64,000 nt of DNA from Pectinophora gossypiella (Eukaryota; Arthropoda; Insecta; Lepidoptera; Gelechiidae). Under the pieces are notes generated by a model. It did no database searches, had not been told where the DNA came from, and was given only the letters and a program-made list of their open reading frames with translations. The first letter of the stretch is position 1, and every line of letters starts with the position of its first letter. This document shows, one piece after another, positions 53,702 through 64,000 of this stretch. Location of the stretch: contig NC_065408.1 of the NCBI RefSeq assembly GCF_024362695.1, positions 3,224,001 to 3,288,000 on the forward strand, given 5' to 3'. The translations under genes were made by a program, and so were the position numbers.

Positions 53702-53864
53702 CAGGGGCCTGTTTATAAAACTTACAATTGTAAATTACAACGACAATTTGGTGTTCATTACGTAGCTAATATGAAACTGCAAAATATTCGTGATCACACA
53801 CTCCGCAATGTACATCAAATTGTCATTGTAATTTACTATTTAGGTTTTATTAAACATACCCCAG
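53702..53864. mobile_element. 163-bp MITE with about 50-bp inverted repeats
   Basis: CAGGGGCCTGTTTATAAAAC at the left and its imperfect complement ending TACCCCAG at the right. CAGGGG ends suggest hAT; no clear target duplication. Confidence 0.7.
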
Positions 53865-54308
53865 ATATGCTCAAAACTGACAGCTAGCATTTTCAAGGTT
53901 AGCCCAGCTGACGTCATCCGAACTTGCGTTGCCATTTCGTAAAAAATAAATTACCCACATCCAAATCATCCAATGTTTTTAATTTACTTTGCCAGGAAAT
54001 TTTGTACTTTTGGTAAAATATTTACGTACAGTTTTAATGATTTTTGTATACGTGACAAATATTAGTAATTAAATACATTAGTCAGTAATTAACTTAATTT
54101 TCAATAATAAAACTCGCGTCCTTAGAATGTTGGTATCTACCACTTTAATGGTGACCTTACGTCATCAATGGGCTAGCATTGCGCATAAGTACCTGGTGTT
54201 CTTATACCATGACCAAAACTAGCTCCGTCTCTTTCATACACTTGTCATAAGTAAAGGACAGCACCACTTTGATCCTGCCATACTAAAATAAAATTAAGTC
54301 TACGTCGA
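53865..54308. other. No gene seen
   Basis: Unrecognised A+T-rich sequence. Confidence 0.4.
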
Positions 54309-54600
54309 CATCATTCATCATCACCAGCCCATTAACATCCCCACTGCTGGGGCACGGGCCTTCCCTATGGATGGATAGGGAGATCGAGCCTTAAATCACC
54401 ACGCGGGCCGTGCTGATTGGTGGTTATTAACGACTGCTAATGCAGCCGGGACCAACGGCTTAACGTGCCTTCCGAAGCACGGAGGAGTTCGAGATGAAAA
54501 CTTTTTTTTGTGGTCACCCATCCTATGACCGGCTTTTGCGAAAGTTGCTTAACTTCAACAATCGCAGACTGAGCGCGTTAACCGCTGCGCCACCGAGCTC
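54309..54600 (-). mobile_element. SINE with tRNA-plus-5S-like head (tail C)
   Basis: Third copy of the 27254 family, same orientation. The 5S-like box GGATGGGTGACC is intact. Confidence 0.82.
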
Positions 54601-55355
54601 CCTAACGTCGTCGTCGTCGTGGGCATCTTTATTTCGTTGTAATAAATACCTCAATGCTAATGTCTAGAGCTACCAAGCTCATCTTGTCGTCCGAAGTTTA
54701 TAATCCTAACAATTAATCATTTTCTGGAGTACGAAGGTAGCTCACTCAAATAAATTAATTACCACCAACAGAGATGTTGCTAGGTTTTATGATGTTTATG
54801 AGGTTAATTATTTACCTGGTACATACCCAATGTATCTGGGGCCACGGGAGTGCCAATACGAGCTAAGCGAAGCGCACCTTTTCCCCTTACGCTTATGTGA
54901 TGGTAGCGAAACAGACAAGCCCCAATTTTACCTTACGTGTAGAATTTCTAAACTTAGGGTTCGTGTAGTTAGTCCGTCCCGTACGTCCTTGGTATAAATG
55001 TTGACCCTTATTATTACATCCACGCACAACACACTTCCCACCCATTATTATTGTAATCAAAATAAAGATAAGCAATTCTTCTTCTGTCGGGTGGGTTGTG
55101 AGGTAGAATACCAACCCCATCAACCCTGGTGTCAGGGTTGCTATTGAACCGCCAAAGGCCCCAAGCAATTAATTGAGCAATTTATGTAGCTAGATAAGGT
55201 AGGTAGTCGTGCTTATAGTTTGTACCCGCAATCTTTCAATTTCAATTTTTAAATTTTTTCCTCGCCTTATGGTTGTCTGGAAGAAATCGCTTTAAGCGAT
55301 AAGGCATTCTTTTTATGCATGCTTCTGCCATTACATTATAAAACATAAACATAAA
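54601..55355. other. No gene; two retroposon fragments
   Basis: 55080-55170 is SINE tail B in minus orientation. 55265-55310 is a LINE tail (GTTGTCTGGAAGAAATCGCT). Confidence 0.5.
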
Positions 55356-55660
55356 CAGCCTATATACGCCCCACTGCTGGGCACAGGCCTCCCCTCAATC
55401 AACCGGAGGGGGTATGGAGCATACCCCACCACGCTGCTCCACTGCGGGTTGGTGGAGGTGTTTTTTACGGCTAATAGCCGGGACCAACGGCTTAACGTGC
55501 CCTCCGAAGCACGGAATCATCTTAGTTTTTCGGACAATCAGGTGATTCAAGCCTGAAAAGTCCTTACCAAACAAAGGACAGTCTCACAAAGTGATTTCGA
55601 CAATGTCCCCATCGGGAATCGAACCCGGACCTCCAGATCGTGAGAGACCACGGAGGCTGT
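55356..55660 (-). mobile_element. tRNA-derived SINE (head 1, tail A)
   Basis: Complement of the 39866 layout. The head has lost about 18 bases between the B box and TGGTCTC. Confidence 0.85.
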
Positions 55661-56075
55661 TACATTATATTTTTGAATAATTATGTACCCGAGTAATGAG
55701 AAAATAGGTAATAGATAAATCCGAACAACTCTATATTGTATCCAGAGAGCGTACTCTGGAAAGTCCCTCGATGGAGACGTAGCTCCCAAAACTATCCCAT
55801 AACACCCCTACCACCGGATCTGCTTGAATTCGGTTTGTAGCAACACATTAACAACACGTCTGACACTAATATCTTCAGATTTCAGTACACTACGCTCACT
55901 TGATGAATCAAGTAATAATGTTAACTTTGTACTACCCTCGCGGGCACAGTCAAAATCTTTGGTGAGGTTGGCAACTATTTGGAGTGAGGTAATTAGGTAG
56001 TAGTATTCCTAAGAGCTAACAGGGGATTTAAAGCATTTTGCAAATGGTATACTTCTTTTTTTTCTTTTTTTTTTT
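55661..56075. other. No gene seen
   Basis: Unrecognised, ending in a T-rich run at 56055-56074. Confidence 0.4.
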
Positions 56076-56239
56076 GGATTCTGGTAGGGCTCTAGCAGCG
56101 AGAACATCACCGATTGAGAAATTGGTCGGTGTACTGCGGAACGGAAGGCGATTGGGGCAACCACCGTTCTACACGCCCTATCTATGGAGTAATGAAAATG
56201 GAGGCGATTACTCCACCGACAAGAGCGCAGCTCTTAAAT

Positions 56240-56274
<35 letters not shown>
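56076..56274 (+). mobile_element. Retroposon (same family as 44962-45342) with (GA)n tail
   Basis: GGTCGGTGTACTGCGGAACG, then CCGACAAGAGCGCAGCTCTT and about 36 bases of GA repeat. Confidence 0.75.
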
Positions 56275-56276
<2 letters not shown>

Positions 56277-56534
56277 CTTTCTAAGCAATAGTACAAAATA
56301 TTTAATTTTCTTTAAATTAATGTACGGGAAAAAAATACAAAAAGACTAGGCATGCACCACAGACTTCGTCAAAAAGCCTCGGCCTCGGCCTCGGCTTCGG
56401 CTATCTAAGTAATTTAACTTGAACTATTAACACATACTTGCACACAAACCTTCACACACTCACACGAAGTAGCTTGAACAATTTTTTATCAATAATTTCC
56501 ATAATATTCATTTTCTTTTTTTTCACCTCATTAT

Positions 56535-56740
56535 TAAATTATCTCTCTCTCTCTTTCTTTATTTAATAGCTGCGCTCTTGTCGGCGGATTAATCGCCATT
56601 CCTCTCTTCTTCCCGCCAAAACCTTCACCTCCCGATGCGACACGACCTGCACCTTCTCTTTTATTTGTTTCATAAATGTGCTCCTAGGTCTACCCCTCCT
56701 CACTTCCCTTCAATTTTTCCTTCTATAATGTTAAATTATA
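56535..56740 (-). pseudogene. LINE C-terminus relic joined to the AGCGCAGCT tail
   Basis: The minus strand reads IIEGKIEGK and, after breaks, RPRS and KQIKEK-like residues, then the tail CCGACAAGAGCGCAGCTATT and (AAAG)n. This ties the 44962/56076 tail to a LINE family. Confidence 0.55.
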
Positions 56741-57530
56741 TATAAAAAAAATAATTATAATAATTGTATTAGAACTCCGCTTAACTCAATACCTTCCATT
56801 AGTAATGTATATTACATTACTGTACAAATGGATAGCTGGTACTTATAGCACAGGTTGTACCTATTGTAAGTGCCAGCAGTGCTTTAAAATTGTTAATCTT
56901 CTAGCATTATCATAATAATTATTTATTTTATTTATTTATTTATTAAATCTTAATACTAAAAATACAATTTGTCAATGCCCAGCAAAAATATTTAAACAGT
57001 TTATCTGCAGGAAAGAGTCTCTACTTACTAATAATATGAACTTATACCTAATAATCAATTAATAACATAAGTTAGCTAGGACACGAGTCTAGAAGGTGTT
57101 GTTTAAGTAATTTTTTATATTTACTTTTATATATAATTGTACCAATTAGTTATTAAGTTGTTTGGAATAATATATGAAATTAGGATATGTCTGCAGGTAT
57201 AGGGGCTATTATAAATGTACATAACATTAACGTGCTTTTGAATTTGCACTAACACCGGCTCGACCATTATAGACGGCGATCACTTTAGTCTATTTAAGCC
57301 GTAATCCGTTAAGTAATCCATTACTGGTTACACGCGGATTGTCTGTCTCGCTCCCACGCACAGGGTAATGCGGTACAAGGTGAGAACGAGATTTTTGTAT
57401 GGAGTGACTCGGCTGTAGCCATACTGTAAAAGCAGTATAGAAAATTGCCTTCTTTGAATTCCTTGACCGCCATTTCTTTCTTTAAGGTTTGTTGCACACA
57501 GAGGCAGCAGGGAGCGTTTCAATATACATA
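56741..57530. other. No gene seen
   Basis: A+T-rich with (TTTA)n near 56930. CGGCTCGACCATTATAGACG near 57257 is a stub of the 20735 family. Confidence 0.45.
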
Positions 57531-57640
57531 CCGGGTGTAAGTGACATCGTAACAAATACTGAGGGGGATGATTCAGACCATGATTCTGAGTTAATATCAA
57601 ATGGAATTTTCGGTCGCAAAATTCATGTATATTTTTGATT
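57531..57640 (+). mobile_element. Palindromic MITE, single arm
   Basis: TA, then CCGGGTGTAAGTGACATCGT and ATGATTCTGAGTTAATATC. Confidence 0.65.
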
Positions 57641-58030
57641 TTTTTTTTAGTTTTTCAATTCTCTACTTTTGCGATGCGATTTCCTTTAGGCATATTCGAG
57701 ATTGTAAGCATACGTTCACACAAAAATCCGCAGCAACGCGGCGGGTTTTCATAAGAACTCCCGATCCTCGCCATACATCGCTTGCGGTATATGAGAAGAG
57801 CTTTTAAGAATATGGTATTAAACGGTAGATCTTTGAAATCTCACATTAATTATTACAGAGAGAAAATTATGTATGATATTTGAACATGTCTTCATTTTCA
57901 ACATTTAATGTACTACAACTAATTTCAGAACTAGATTTCTCGTTTCAAATTTGATAATTCACTTAAATGAGGTCAACATAATTACGACAGGTACGACATA
58001 ATTACGATAAGTATATCAAAGCAGCAACCC

Positions 58031-58316
58031 GGAGCCGTGGTAGCTCAGTTGGTAGAACGCTTGCCTCTCACTTTGAGGTCGCAGGTTCAAATCCAGCACA
58101 GGCCTAAACCAATGACTGTCGAATTTGTTTTCGAATTCGTGTTTGGATCATGAATGTGCTCAGCGGTAAAGTAAAACATCATGACGAAACCAACATTCCC
58201 GAGAAATGCATTGTCGGAGGTATGAGAGTTAACCTGTATTGGGCTGGTTTTCCCTTCGCGGGTTCTAAGGTCAGACAGGCAGTCGCTTCTGTGAAAAACC
58301 GGCGGACCAGTCAAAT
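58031..58316 (+). mobile_element. tRNA-derived SINE with intact head (head 4)
   Basis: GCCGTGGTAGCTCAGTTGGT (A box) and GGTTCAAATCC (B box, 58084-58094), then the body shared with 25100, 25520 and 35362. The head is tRNA-like enough to be mistaken for a real tRNA gene. Confidence 0.8.
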
Positions 58317-58422
58317 CGTAATTTAATAACGGGTTCTTACCGCGTTTAAAATGGGGATATGAGACTCCAGATATTTCGACACTGTTAACTTAAAACAATG
58401 TATAAATAACAATCAGATCGTT

Positions 58423-58483
58423 ATAATTAAAGCACATAATAACGGGTTCTTACCCCGAACCCGTTATTATGTGCTTTAATTAT
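58423..58483. repeat. 27-bp perfect palindrome with 7-base loop
   Basis: The left arm 58423-58449 and right arm 58457-58483 are exact complements around TTACCCC. CTTAAAACAATGTATAA occurs as a direct repeat on both sides (58389 and 58500). Confidence 0.85.
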
Positions 58484-58602
58484 GATAATAACCGCGTAAA
58501 CTTAAAACAATGTATAATCAGATCGTTATTTAGCGAAGTGGACTCTGTGAAATATAGGATAATGCTAGGAGGATGATGATAAAGCTTTTTGAGAAAATAA
58601 TA

Positions 58603-58739
58603 GTATTTTATGCAACAGTTGTATAAGAAGGGTCAAAAAATGCGAGTGGCGTGAGTTGCGATGTGAGCCTTGGCGAACATCGCAATAAGAGACGCCACGA
58701 GCATTTTTTGACCTAGTTATACAACGTTGCATACAATAC
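58603..58739. other. 137-nt hairpin, copy 1
   Basis: Paired blocks from outside in: GTATTTTATGCAAC, GTTGTATAA, GTCAAAAAATGC, TGGCGT and TGCGATGT, with their complements in order, separated by short internal loops and a terminal loop near 58666-58675. Confidence 0.8.
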
Positions 58740-59168
58740 TTTTTCTACGACGACGTAATTTTAAATGAAACAAAAATTATACAAAGAAAAATTTTATTTA
58801 TAAAAATGAAGATGTAAATTTTGAATGGTATTGTGTGATATGGTAATATTGGGTACATTGGTAGGTTTTACTGCAGTGTTGATATCCAATTTATTTTCCA
58901 ACGCGCGGGAAAATGGCGGCAAATGTATACTTTTTTTTATAGTATATCTATGGCACCAAACAAAGTAAAGGTGCCAGTTTCCAGGTCAAAAAAAAAAAAA
59001 AACAACAACAATGCTTTTTTGGCGACATTATAGTACAGTTACACTTTGTAAACAATGCTTTTATAGGCCATAGAGCGTACACTTTTTCAAAGAGTTTAAT
59101 TATGTATGTACTTATATTAGACTTTTTGGTTATTTAAATGCCAGATTAAAGTAGAGGAGTAGAAAATA

Positions 59169-59305
59169 GTATTTTATGCAACAGTTGTATAAGAAGGGTC
59201 AAAAAATGCGAGTGGCGTGAGTTGCGATGTGAGCCTTGGCGAACATCGCAATAAGAGACGCCACGAGCATTTTTTGACCTAGTTATACAACGTTGCATAC
59301 AATAC
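59169..59305. other. 137-nt hairpin, copy 2
   Basis: Same paired blocks as copy 1, 566 bases downstream. I saw no difference within the hairpin. Confidence 0.8.
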
Positions 59306-59845
59306 TTTTTCTACGACGACGTAATTTTAAATGAAACAAAAATTATACAAAGAAAAATTTTATTTATAAATTTATTTTCCAACGCGCGGGAAAATGGCGG
59401 CAAATGTATACTTTTTTTTTATAGTATATCTATGGCACCAAACAAAGTAAAGGTGCCAGTTTCCAGGTCAAAAAAAAAAAACAATAACAATGCTTTTTTG
59501 GCGACATTATAGTACAGTTACACTTTGTAAACAATGCTTTTATAGGCCATAGAGCGTACACTTTTTCAAAGAGTTTAATTATGTATGTACTTATATTAGA
59601 CTTTTTGGTTATTTAAATGCCAGATTAAAGTAGAGGAGTAGAAAAAATATTTTAAGAGGTGTAAGTAAGCGTTTGTAATTTTTAAAATACTTATCCGAAA
59701 ACTATCAAGTAGCCAATTCTGATACACGATAAATCTAATTATTGAACATCAACGTTTGCCTATATAAATTAAGAACTATGGGTGGTATTAATAAACTAAT
59801 CTAAGCCGAGAAAGCGCTCAAGATTATGCTCGAGTCCCTGTTATA

Positions 59846-59938
59846 CAGGGTGTTAGTGACATCGTAACGAAAACTTTGAAAGATGATTCAGGCTATGATT
59901 CTGAGTTGATATCAAGTGGAATTTTCCGTCGCAAATGT
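59846..59938 (+). mobile_element. Palindromic MITE, left arm only
   Basis: TA, then CAGGGTGTTAGTGACATCGT to GAATTTTCCGTCGCAAATG. The second arm is missing. Confidence 0.7.
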
Positions 59939-60725
59939 ATGTTTTTATTTAGTTTACCTACAATAGTACTGAGTATTTTTTAATTCGTTTGAGATCTTCA
60001 TGCCCCGGCTTGTATAAAACTCGCGCAACCGCGTCTGTAGGCTTTGGGCTTTGGACAGAATTATTCGGTTTAAACTGGAAAAAATATGCCGTCTTGGTCG
60101 ATAGTCGGAACGCGTCTTTAGTAGTACAAATTGCAGGTTTGAATCCCGGGTTGAAACAAATAAAAATAAATCGTTTCCCAAGCGGCCCAATTCAAACGAC
60201 AAGTTAAGTATAGAAGGGGAAATTAACTAACGGAAAATGTAAGCCCCCTTTGTAACAACATTTTTATGATCATTAAAAATTTGGACATCACAAGCAGCTT
60301 TCAGTAAGTTCGATTCCTTCCAAAGATTAATTGTTGAAATCGGTCCCTATTGTGGGCTTGTTGTCGACGGCTTTTAGCCCTTTATGAATTTCCCTGCCCA
60401 TTGTTTTGAGCCGGATTTAAAAAAAAAGTTTAAAAAAGTTCTTACACAAGCACCACGATAAATCCTCATCGGCCAAAAATTCAACTCCACAACTTTAAAC
60501 TCTATTCCTGGTAGCTTAAGCACTTTATGAAAGGAAAGTGCGTTTAAAGCTGCAAAATTAAAGATGTTTCTCTATATAACGAGGTCACGACATTTTTTGT
60601 TTTTCGTCGGTCATTTAAAACTTTCATTAGTGAATTCGCGCGCGTTAAAATTTTCACTTTATTTTTCTTGAAGTTGCTTTAATTGAAACGCGGCCGCCGC
60701 ATGCGCCGCTTGTCACGAGGAGCGA

Positions 60726-61058
60726 ATGTTTTTGAAATTGCCTCAGTTCACAGCGAAATGCAAAATGTCCCTGTTCATAGTTTCTCACAAAGGTAAAGAA
60801 AGAATGCTGCTAAATGAAATAACTACTCGCAAACGGGTTATTGTCTTACCGGCAACGATGGACTTTTTATTCGACGACGTACTAGAAAAATCACAGTCTG
60901 GAGAGACGGACAGAGCCACAAGTAACCCAATTCCGTTCATGATCACTAATTTAAGAACCACACTCTTGTCAGTGTTCGGTGTAGCACTCTCCTTTCTTGT
61001 CTATCGAAGACCAATTCCTTCACCTCCTTATAAGACACGACGTTCGCCTTCTCTTTAA
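60726..61058 (+). pseudogene. 110-codon frame with a possible FLYWCH-like start
   Basis: LFIVSHKGKERMLLNE resembles the opening of FLYWCH zinc-finger exons, but the diagnostic Trp-x-Cys and His residues do not follow. The 3' third overlaps a LINE relic on the other strand. It could be chance. Confidence 0.25.
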
Positions 61059-61190
61059 TCTGTTCCATGTAAGCTCTTCTTGGTCTTCCCCTTCCTCTCT
61101 TTCCTTCTATGATGTTTTTAATAAATTCGTCGTCTCTTATTAAGTGTCCAATCATCTTGCCTCTTCTGTCCTCGATAACTCTATTTCCGT
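60946..61190 (-). pseudogene. LINE C-terminus fragment
   Basis: The minus strand reads IGHLIRDDEFIKNIIEGKRG, then GRPRRAYMEQIKEK. This is the standard LINE ORF2 ending, 5'-truncated and decayed. Confidence 0.7.
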
Positions 61191-61554
61191 TATTACAGTA
61201 TAAATGTGATTATTGCCTCATATAATATAATCGTTTTGTGCATATTTCGATACAATCGGCTATACTCCCGCGGCATCTCTCTACGTATACCTAATAAGAA
61301 CTATGTGGTACTTAGGTTTAATGCTACAGATATCATAATAGTCACCCGAGTTTAAAGAACTGCTTAATATACTTAAATAATTTATAAGTTCCAATAAAGT
61401 TTATTTAAGGTTGAAATTAAAAATTCCTCCCGAAGTTCAGTGCGATGTCACAGGTGACCATGGCAACTACTGAGATTAAACATTCCTAACTGACCTCTAT
61501 CAGGAAGTGTCTGACTTTTTGGAACTAGGACTCTATTTCTAGTAAAAATAAATC

Positions 61555-61640
61555 CAATCCAGCCCCACGCACGCTTTCCAAAAGTCCGGGACTCCATAGG
61601 CCCGAGATATGGAAACGACCTACAAATAATAATAATAAAA
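61555..61640 (+). mobile_element. LINE 3' tail
   Basis: CCCCACGCACGCTTTCCAAA, ATATGGAAACGACCTACAAA and an AATAATAATAA end. Confidence 0.65.
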
Positions 61641-61985
61641 AGTTTGTTTAGGTAAAACGTTCGACACACATACATTTACAACATTAAAATATACACACAT
61701 TAATAGTTAGAAAACATAAAGGTATATAAGTTCCGCAGTTCACCAAAAAAAGGCCAAGGTTCAGTGAAAATTTACCCAGAGGGCAACACTGATTTTCAAC
61801 CCACGCCGATCGGCCCACGCTAGTCAATTTGGGCTGTCGTAGAATAAAGTATAATATAATATTATAACTCTTCGATTCCCGGGCGCCAACCTCACGTTTC
61901 TGGTTCTTACTTTAGTCTTCAATGGCCATAAGCGGCTAAGGGCGCTTACATAACAACGATTGCTGATGACATCGTCGACCACGGT

Positions 61986-62313
61986 TGACTGCGACGTCGT
62001 CACTGGGCAACGGCATCGTCGACACTGGGCAACAACGTCGTCAACACTGCGCAACGACGTTGCGTCGACACTGGACAACAACGTCGTCAACACTGCGCAA
62101 CGGTGTCGTCAACACTGCGCAACGACGTCGACGCCACTGGGCAACGACGTTGCGTCGACACTGGACAACAACGGCGTCGACACTAGGCACCGACGTCGTC
62201 GGCACTAGGCACCGACGTCGTCGGCACTGGGCAACAACATCGTCGTCACTGAGCAACAACGTCGTCAACACTGGGCAACAACGTCGTCAACACTGGGCAA
62301 CGACGTCGTCGAC
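61986..62313. repeat. Minisatellite, about 22-bp unit
   Basis: ACGTCGTCAACACTGGGCAA and variants are repeated about 14 times and flanked by unique sequence. All frames give repetitive, probably untranslated peptides. Confidence 0.88.
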
Positions 62314-62985
62314 GTAAGGCGATGAATATTATTGGTTCCTAAAAGGTACTTTAATCTGACCGATTACCAGCCTATCACCCTAGATTAATACAAATATCGC
62401 ATTGGACCACTCACAAAATTGTTGTTTATCAATATTTTTTTTTAAATAAAATTACGGAACTACTTCACATGTATCCAAATACGTGAGGCGGAATCAAATC
62501 CCTATTAATCCCCGTCTTAAACCCGCACGCCAGCCAAAATTTACATAGGCCGGTAGTCGCCGAGTTTTTTGGGCAAAATATAAGTTACCCAATTTGTTAT
62601 GTGGGGCTTAGGCCTTCGGGTACCCTTGTCCAGCGAACAGATTGAGCCTACGGGAGCTGCGATGGATCAAACTAAAACATACAATATTACACGAGGAACT
62701 AAGAAGGCCAATGCTAAAAGTGTAGAGTAAGTAAATGGAGATTCCGTGCATAACTCAAGCCCGTACTTCCTAAGAAAATATAATTATAGCAGTCACAATT
62801 GGTATTTCTAAATAAAGAAAAAGAGAGAAAAAGAACGAAAAAACATATATATTACTAGAGGATATCACAGCAACACTAGAATAAAGTAAAAAGAACTAGG
62901 CTGTGGCGACCTCTAAAGAAGGTATAATCTTCGACACCCGCGCCGCCGACAAGATCAGTATAAGGGTTCGAGAGAGTACTGTGAG
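62314..62985. other. No gene seen
   Basis: Unrecognised sequence without a supported frame. Confidence 0.4.
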
Positions 62986-63527
62986 GTTAAAAAGGCCACA
63001 TCGAAGCAATTCACCTAAAAAGACATATTGCTATTTGACATTTTGTTATTTTTTTTTTGTTTTCCCCGAAGGGTAAGGCAAAGGGAACTATGCCCATACA
63101 GCCATGTCTGACGTATTTTTTTTTCTTGATGATTAATGAAATGGTGAAAGGTGATGAATGATGATGATGAAACCTAAGCCCCCACCCTCGGAGTAGACTC
63201 CTACTCCGAACCCCAAACGAATTAACTCAAAAGTCCGCATAAACTTTCGAGTTATGAAGCGGCTTCCTGCCACGAAGCCAAAATAGGCAGATACACTTTG
63301 TTTATTGAATACTCCCATATAATAACACTCGCGAATGTCTTCCGACTAACTTAATGCGATCATTAACCACAAAACACCACTTCGTATTAATTATTTACAT
63401 TATTCAATGAAGAAAGCAACCGTCCCGTTCCCGTTTCCCGCCAAAAAGCCTGACATTTTGTTAACATTTACTTTTAAATGGCAATATTACTTTTTAAATG
63501 AATTGCTTGGATGGGGCCTTTTTAACC
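62986..63527. mobile_element. Palindromic MITE split by retroposon X
   Basis: The left arm GGTTAAAAAGGCC and right arm GGCCTTTTTAACC, with internal AAGCAATTCA/TGAATTGCTT. The family also occurs at 36140. Confidence 0.7.
63049..63450 (-). mobile_element. Retroposon X, full copy with target duplication
   Basis: Flanked by the exact 13-bp duplication TGACATTTTGTTA (63036-63048 and 63451-63463). Minus strand: GGCTTTTTGGCGGGAAACGG to GGGGAAAACAAAAAAAAAA, 402 bp. Confidence 0.88.
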
Positions 63528-63659
63528 CCCCTGATTGTCCATTCTCAGAATAATCGAGTTATCAGGACCAGCCATGACGTATGGAGCATATTCCATCGTA
63601 CTTCATAATTCATAATTTATTTACGTCTACTATCAAGTCTTATTTAATATTACACACAT

Positions 63660-63745
63660 TTTCCACTGCTCTATTTTCCCTAAAAAGTAGCATGGAGAAT
63701 GCTACACCGACGAGAGCGTCGCTCTTAAATTAGTGATGATGTGTT
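63660..63745 (+). mobile_element. Retroposon tail fragment
   Basis: GCTACACCGACGAGAGCGTC and GCTCTTAAATTAGTGATGAT; same tail module as 13690. Confidence 0.5.
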
Positions 63746-63779
63746 ATTTAATTTTATTTTTATTTTTTTCTAAACAACA

Positions 63780-63952
63780 TCTAGGGCCCTGTGCCGAGGT
63801 TTGTCTTGCAGCTTCTTTTCCCCGGCTATACAGGTTGTGAGAAGCTGCAGTAGTTTTAGGCGGATGAGACGTTCGTTATGTAAAAATTGACGATTCAAAG
63901 TGTAACTATGTTACCTACTGCATAAAGATATTTTTGAATTTGAATTTGAATA
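63780..63952 (+). mobile_element. LINE 3' tail
   Basis: Contains CAGCTTCTTTTCCCCGGCTA and ends ATTGACGATTCAAAGTGTAA, then a TTGAATTTGAATTTGAA end. The final 65-70 bases recur in the gypsy integrase end at 29888-29957. Confidence 0.65.
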
Positions 63953-64000
63953 TAAGAACTATTTACAAAGAGTTCTAAATAAAGCACTTACAACCCCCGT

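Larger units (their letters stand above)
58601..59646. repeat. Tandem duplication (566-bp unit) carrying a long hairpin
   Basis: 58601-59166 and 59167-59646 are nearly identical; the second lacks about 85 bases (around 58801-58885 of the first). Each carries the hairpin at 58603-58739 / 59169-59305. Confidence 0.9.

Noticed and set aside
58031..58100. A real tRNA gene
   Set aside because: A and B boxes are good, but the sequence runs into a body shared with three other dispersed copies, so it is a SINE head.
61985..62317. Open frames of 76-110 codons on both strands
   Set aside because: Produced by the 22-bp minisatellite; no non-repeat coding sequence.

Overview
This window looks like lepidopteran (moth or butterfly) nuclear DNA: A+T-rich, intron-dominated and crowded with mobile elements, including tRNA-headed SINEs, LINE 3' tails, Helitrons, TIR elements and BEL/Pao and Ty3/gypsy LTR retrotransposons. 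No sequence search was run; every assignment is by reading.

Layout. 1-8392: a nearly full-length BEL/Pao LTR retrotransposon (plus strand) whose 5' LTR is cut by the window edge. It has a tRNA-Tyr-type primer site, a Gag-protease frame, a Pol frame one register ahead, and a 3' LTR split by a 1.6 kb long-inverted-repeat element. 8393-20900: a second copy of that element, a LINE 3' end split by a chimeric Helitron, SINEs, a 3.9 kb TIR element carrying a decayed LINE, and a minisatellite. 20954-39034: the only host gene recognised, an ionotropic receptor most like Ir21a, with eleven exons (542 codons plus stop). All splice phases agree and it ends at a proper stop; N-terminal exons were not found. 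Its introns hold most of the gene length: SINEs, MITEs, a 30-bp minisatellite overlapping a splice donor, and a 6.3 kb minus-strand gypsy element with seemingly identical LTRs but broken genes. 39035-64000: no convincing host gene, only SINEs, LINE tails, Helitrons, MITEs, a 566-bp tandem duplication carrying a long hairpin, and minisatellites.

How parts interact. Many elements are nested and can be resolved from target-site duplications or from uninterrupted copies elsewhere in the window. The SINEs share one core but differ in head and tail, and one family has a head that looks like tRNA joined to 5S rRNA. The most notable observations are the donor-duplicating minisatellite in the receptor gene, the chimeric Helitron, the long-TIR element family with iterated motifs, the three-hairpin tandem repeat in the gypsy element, and the tRNA/5S SINEs.
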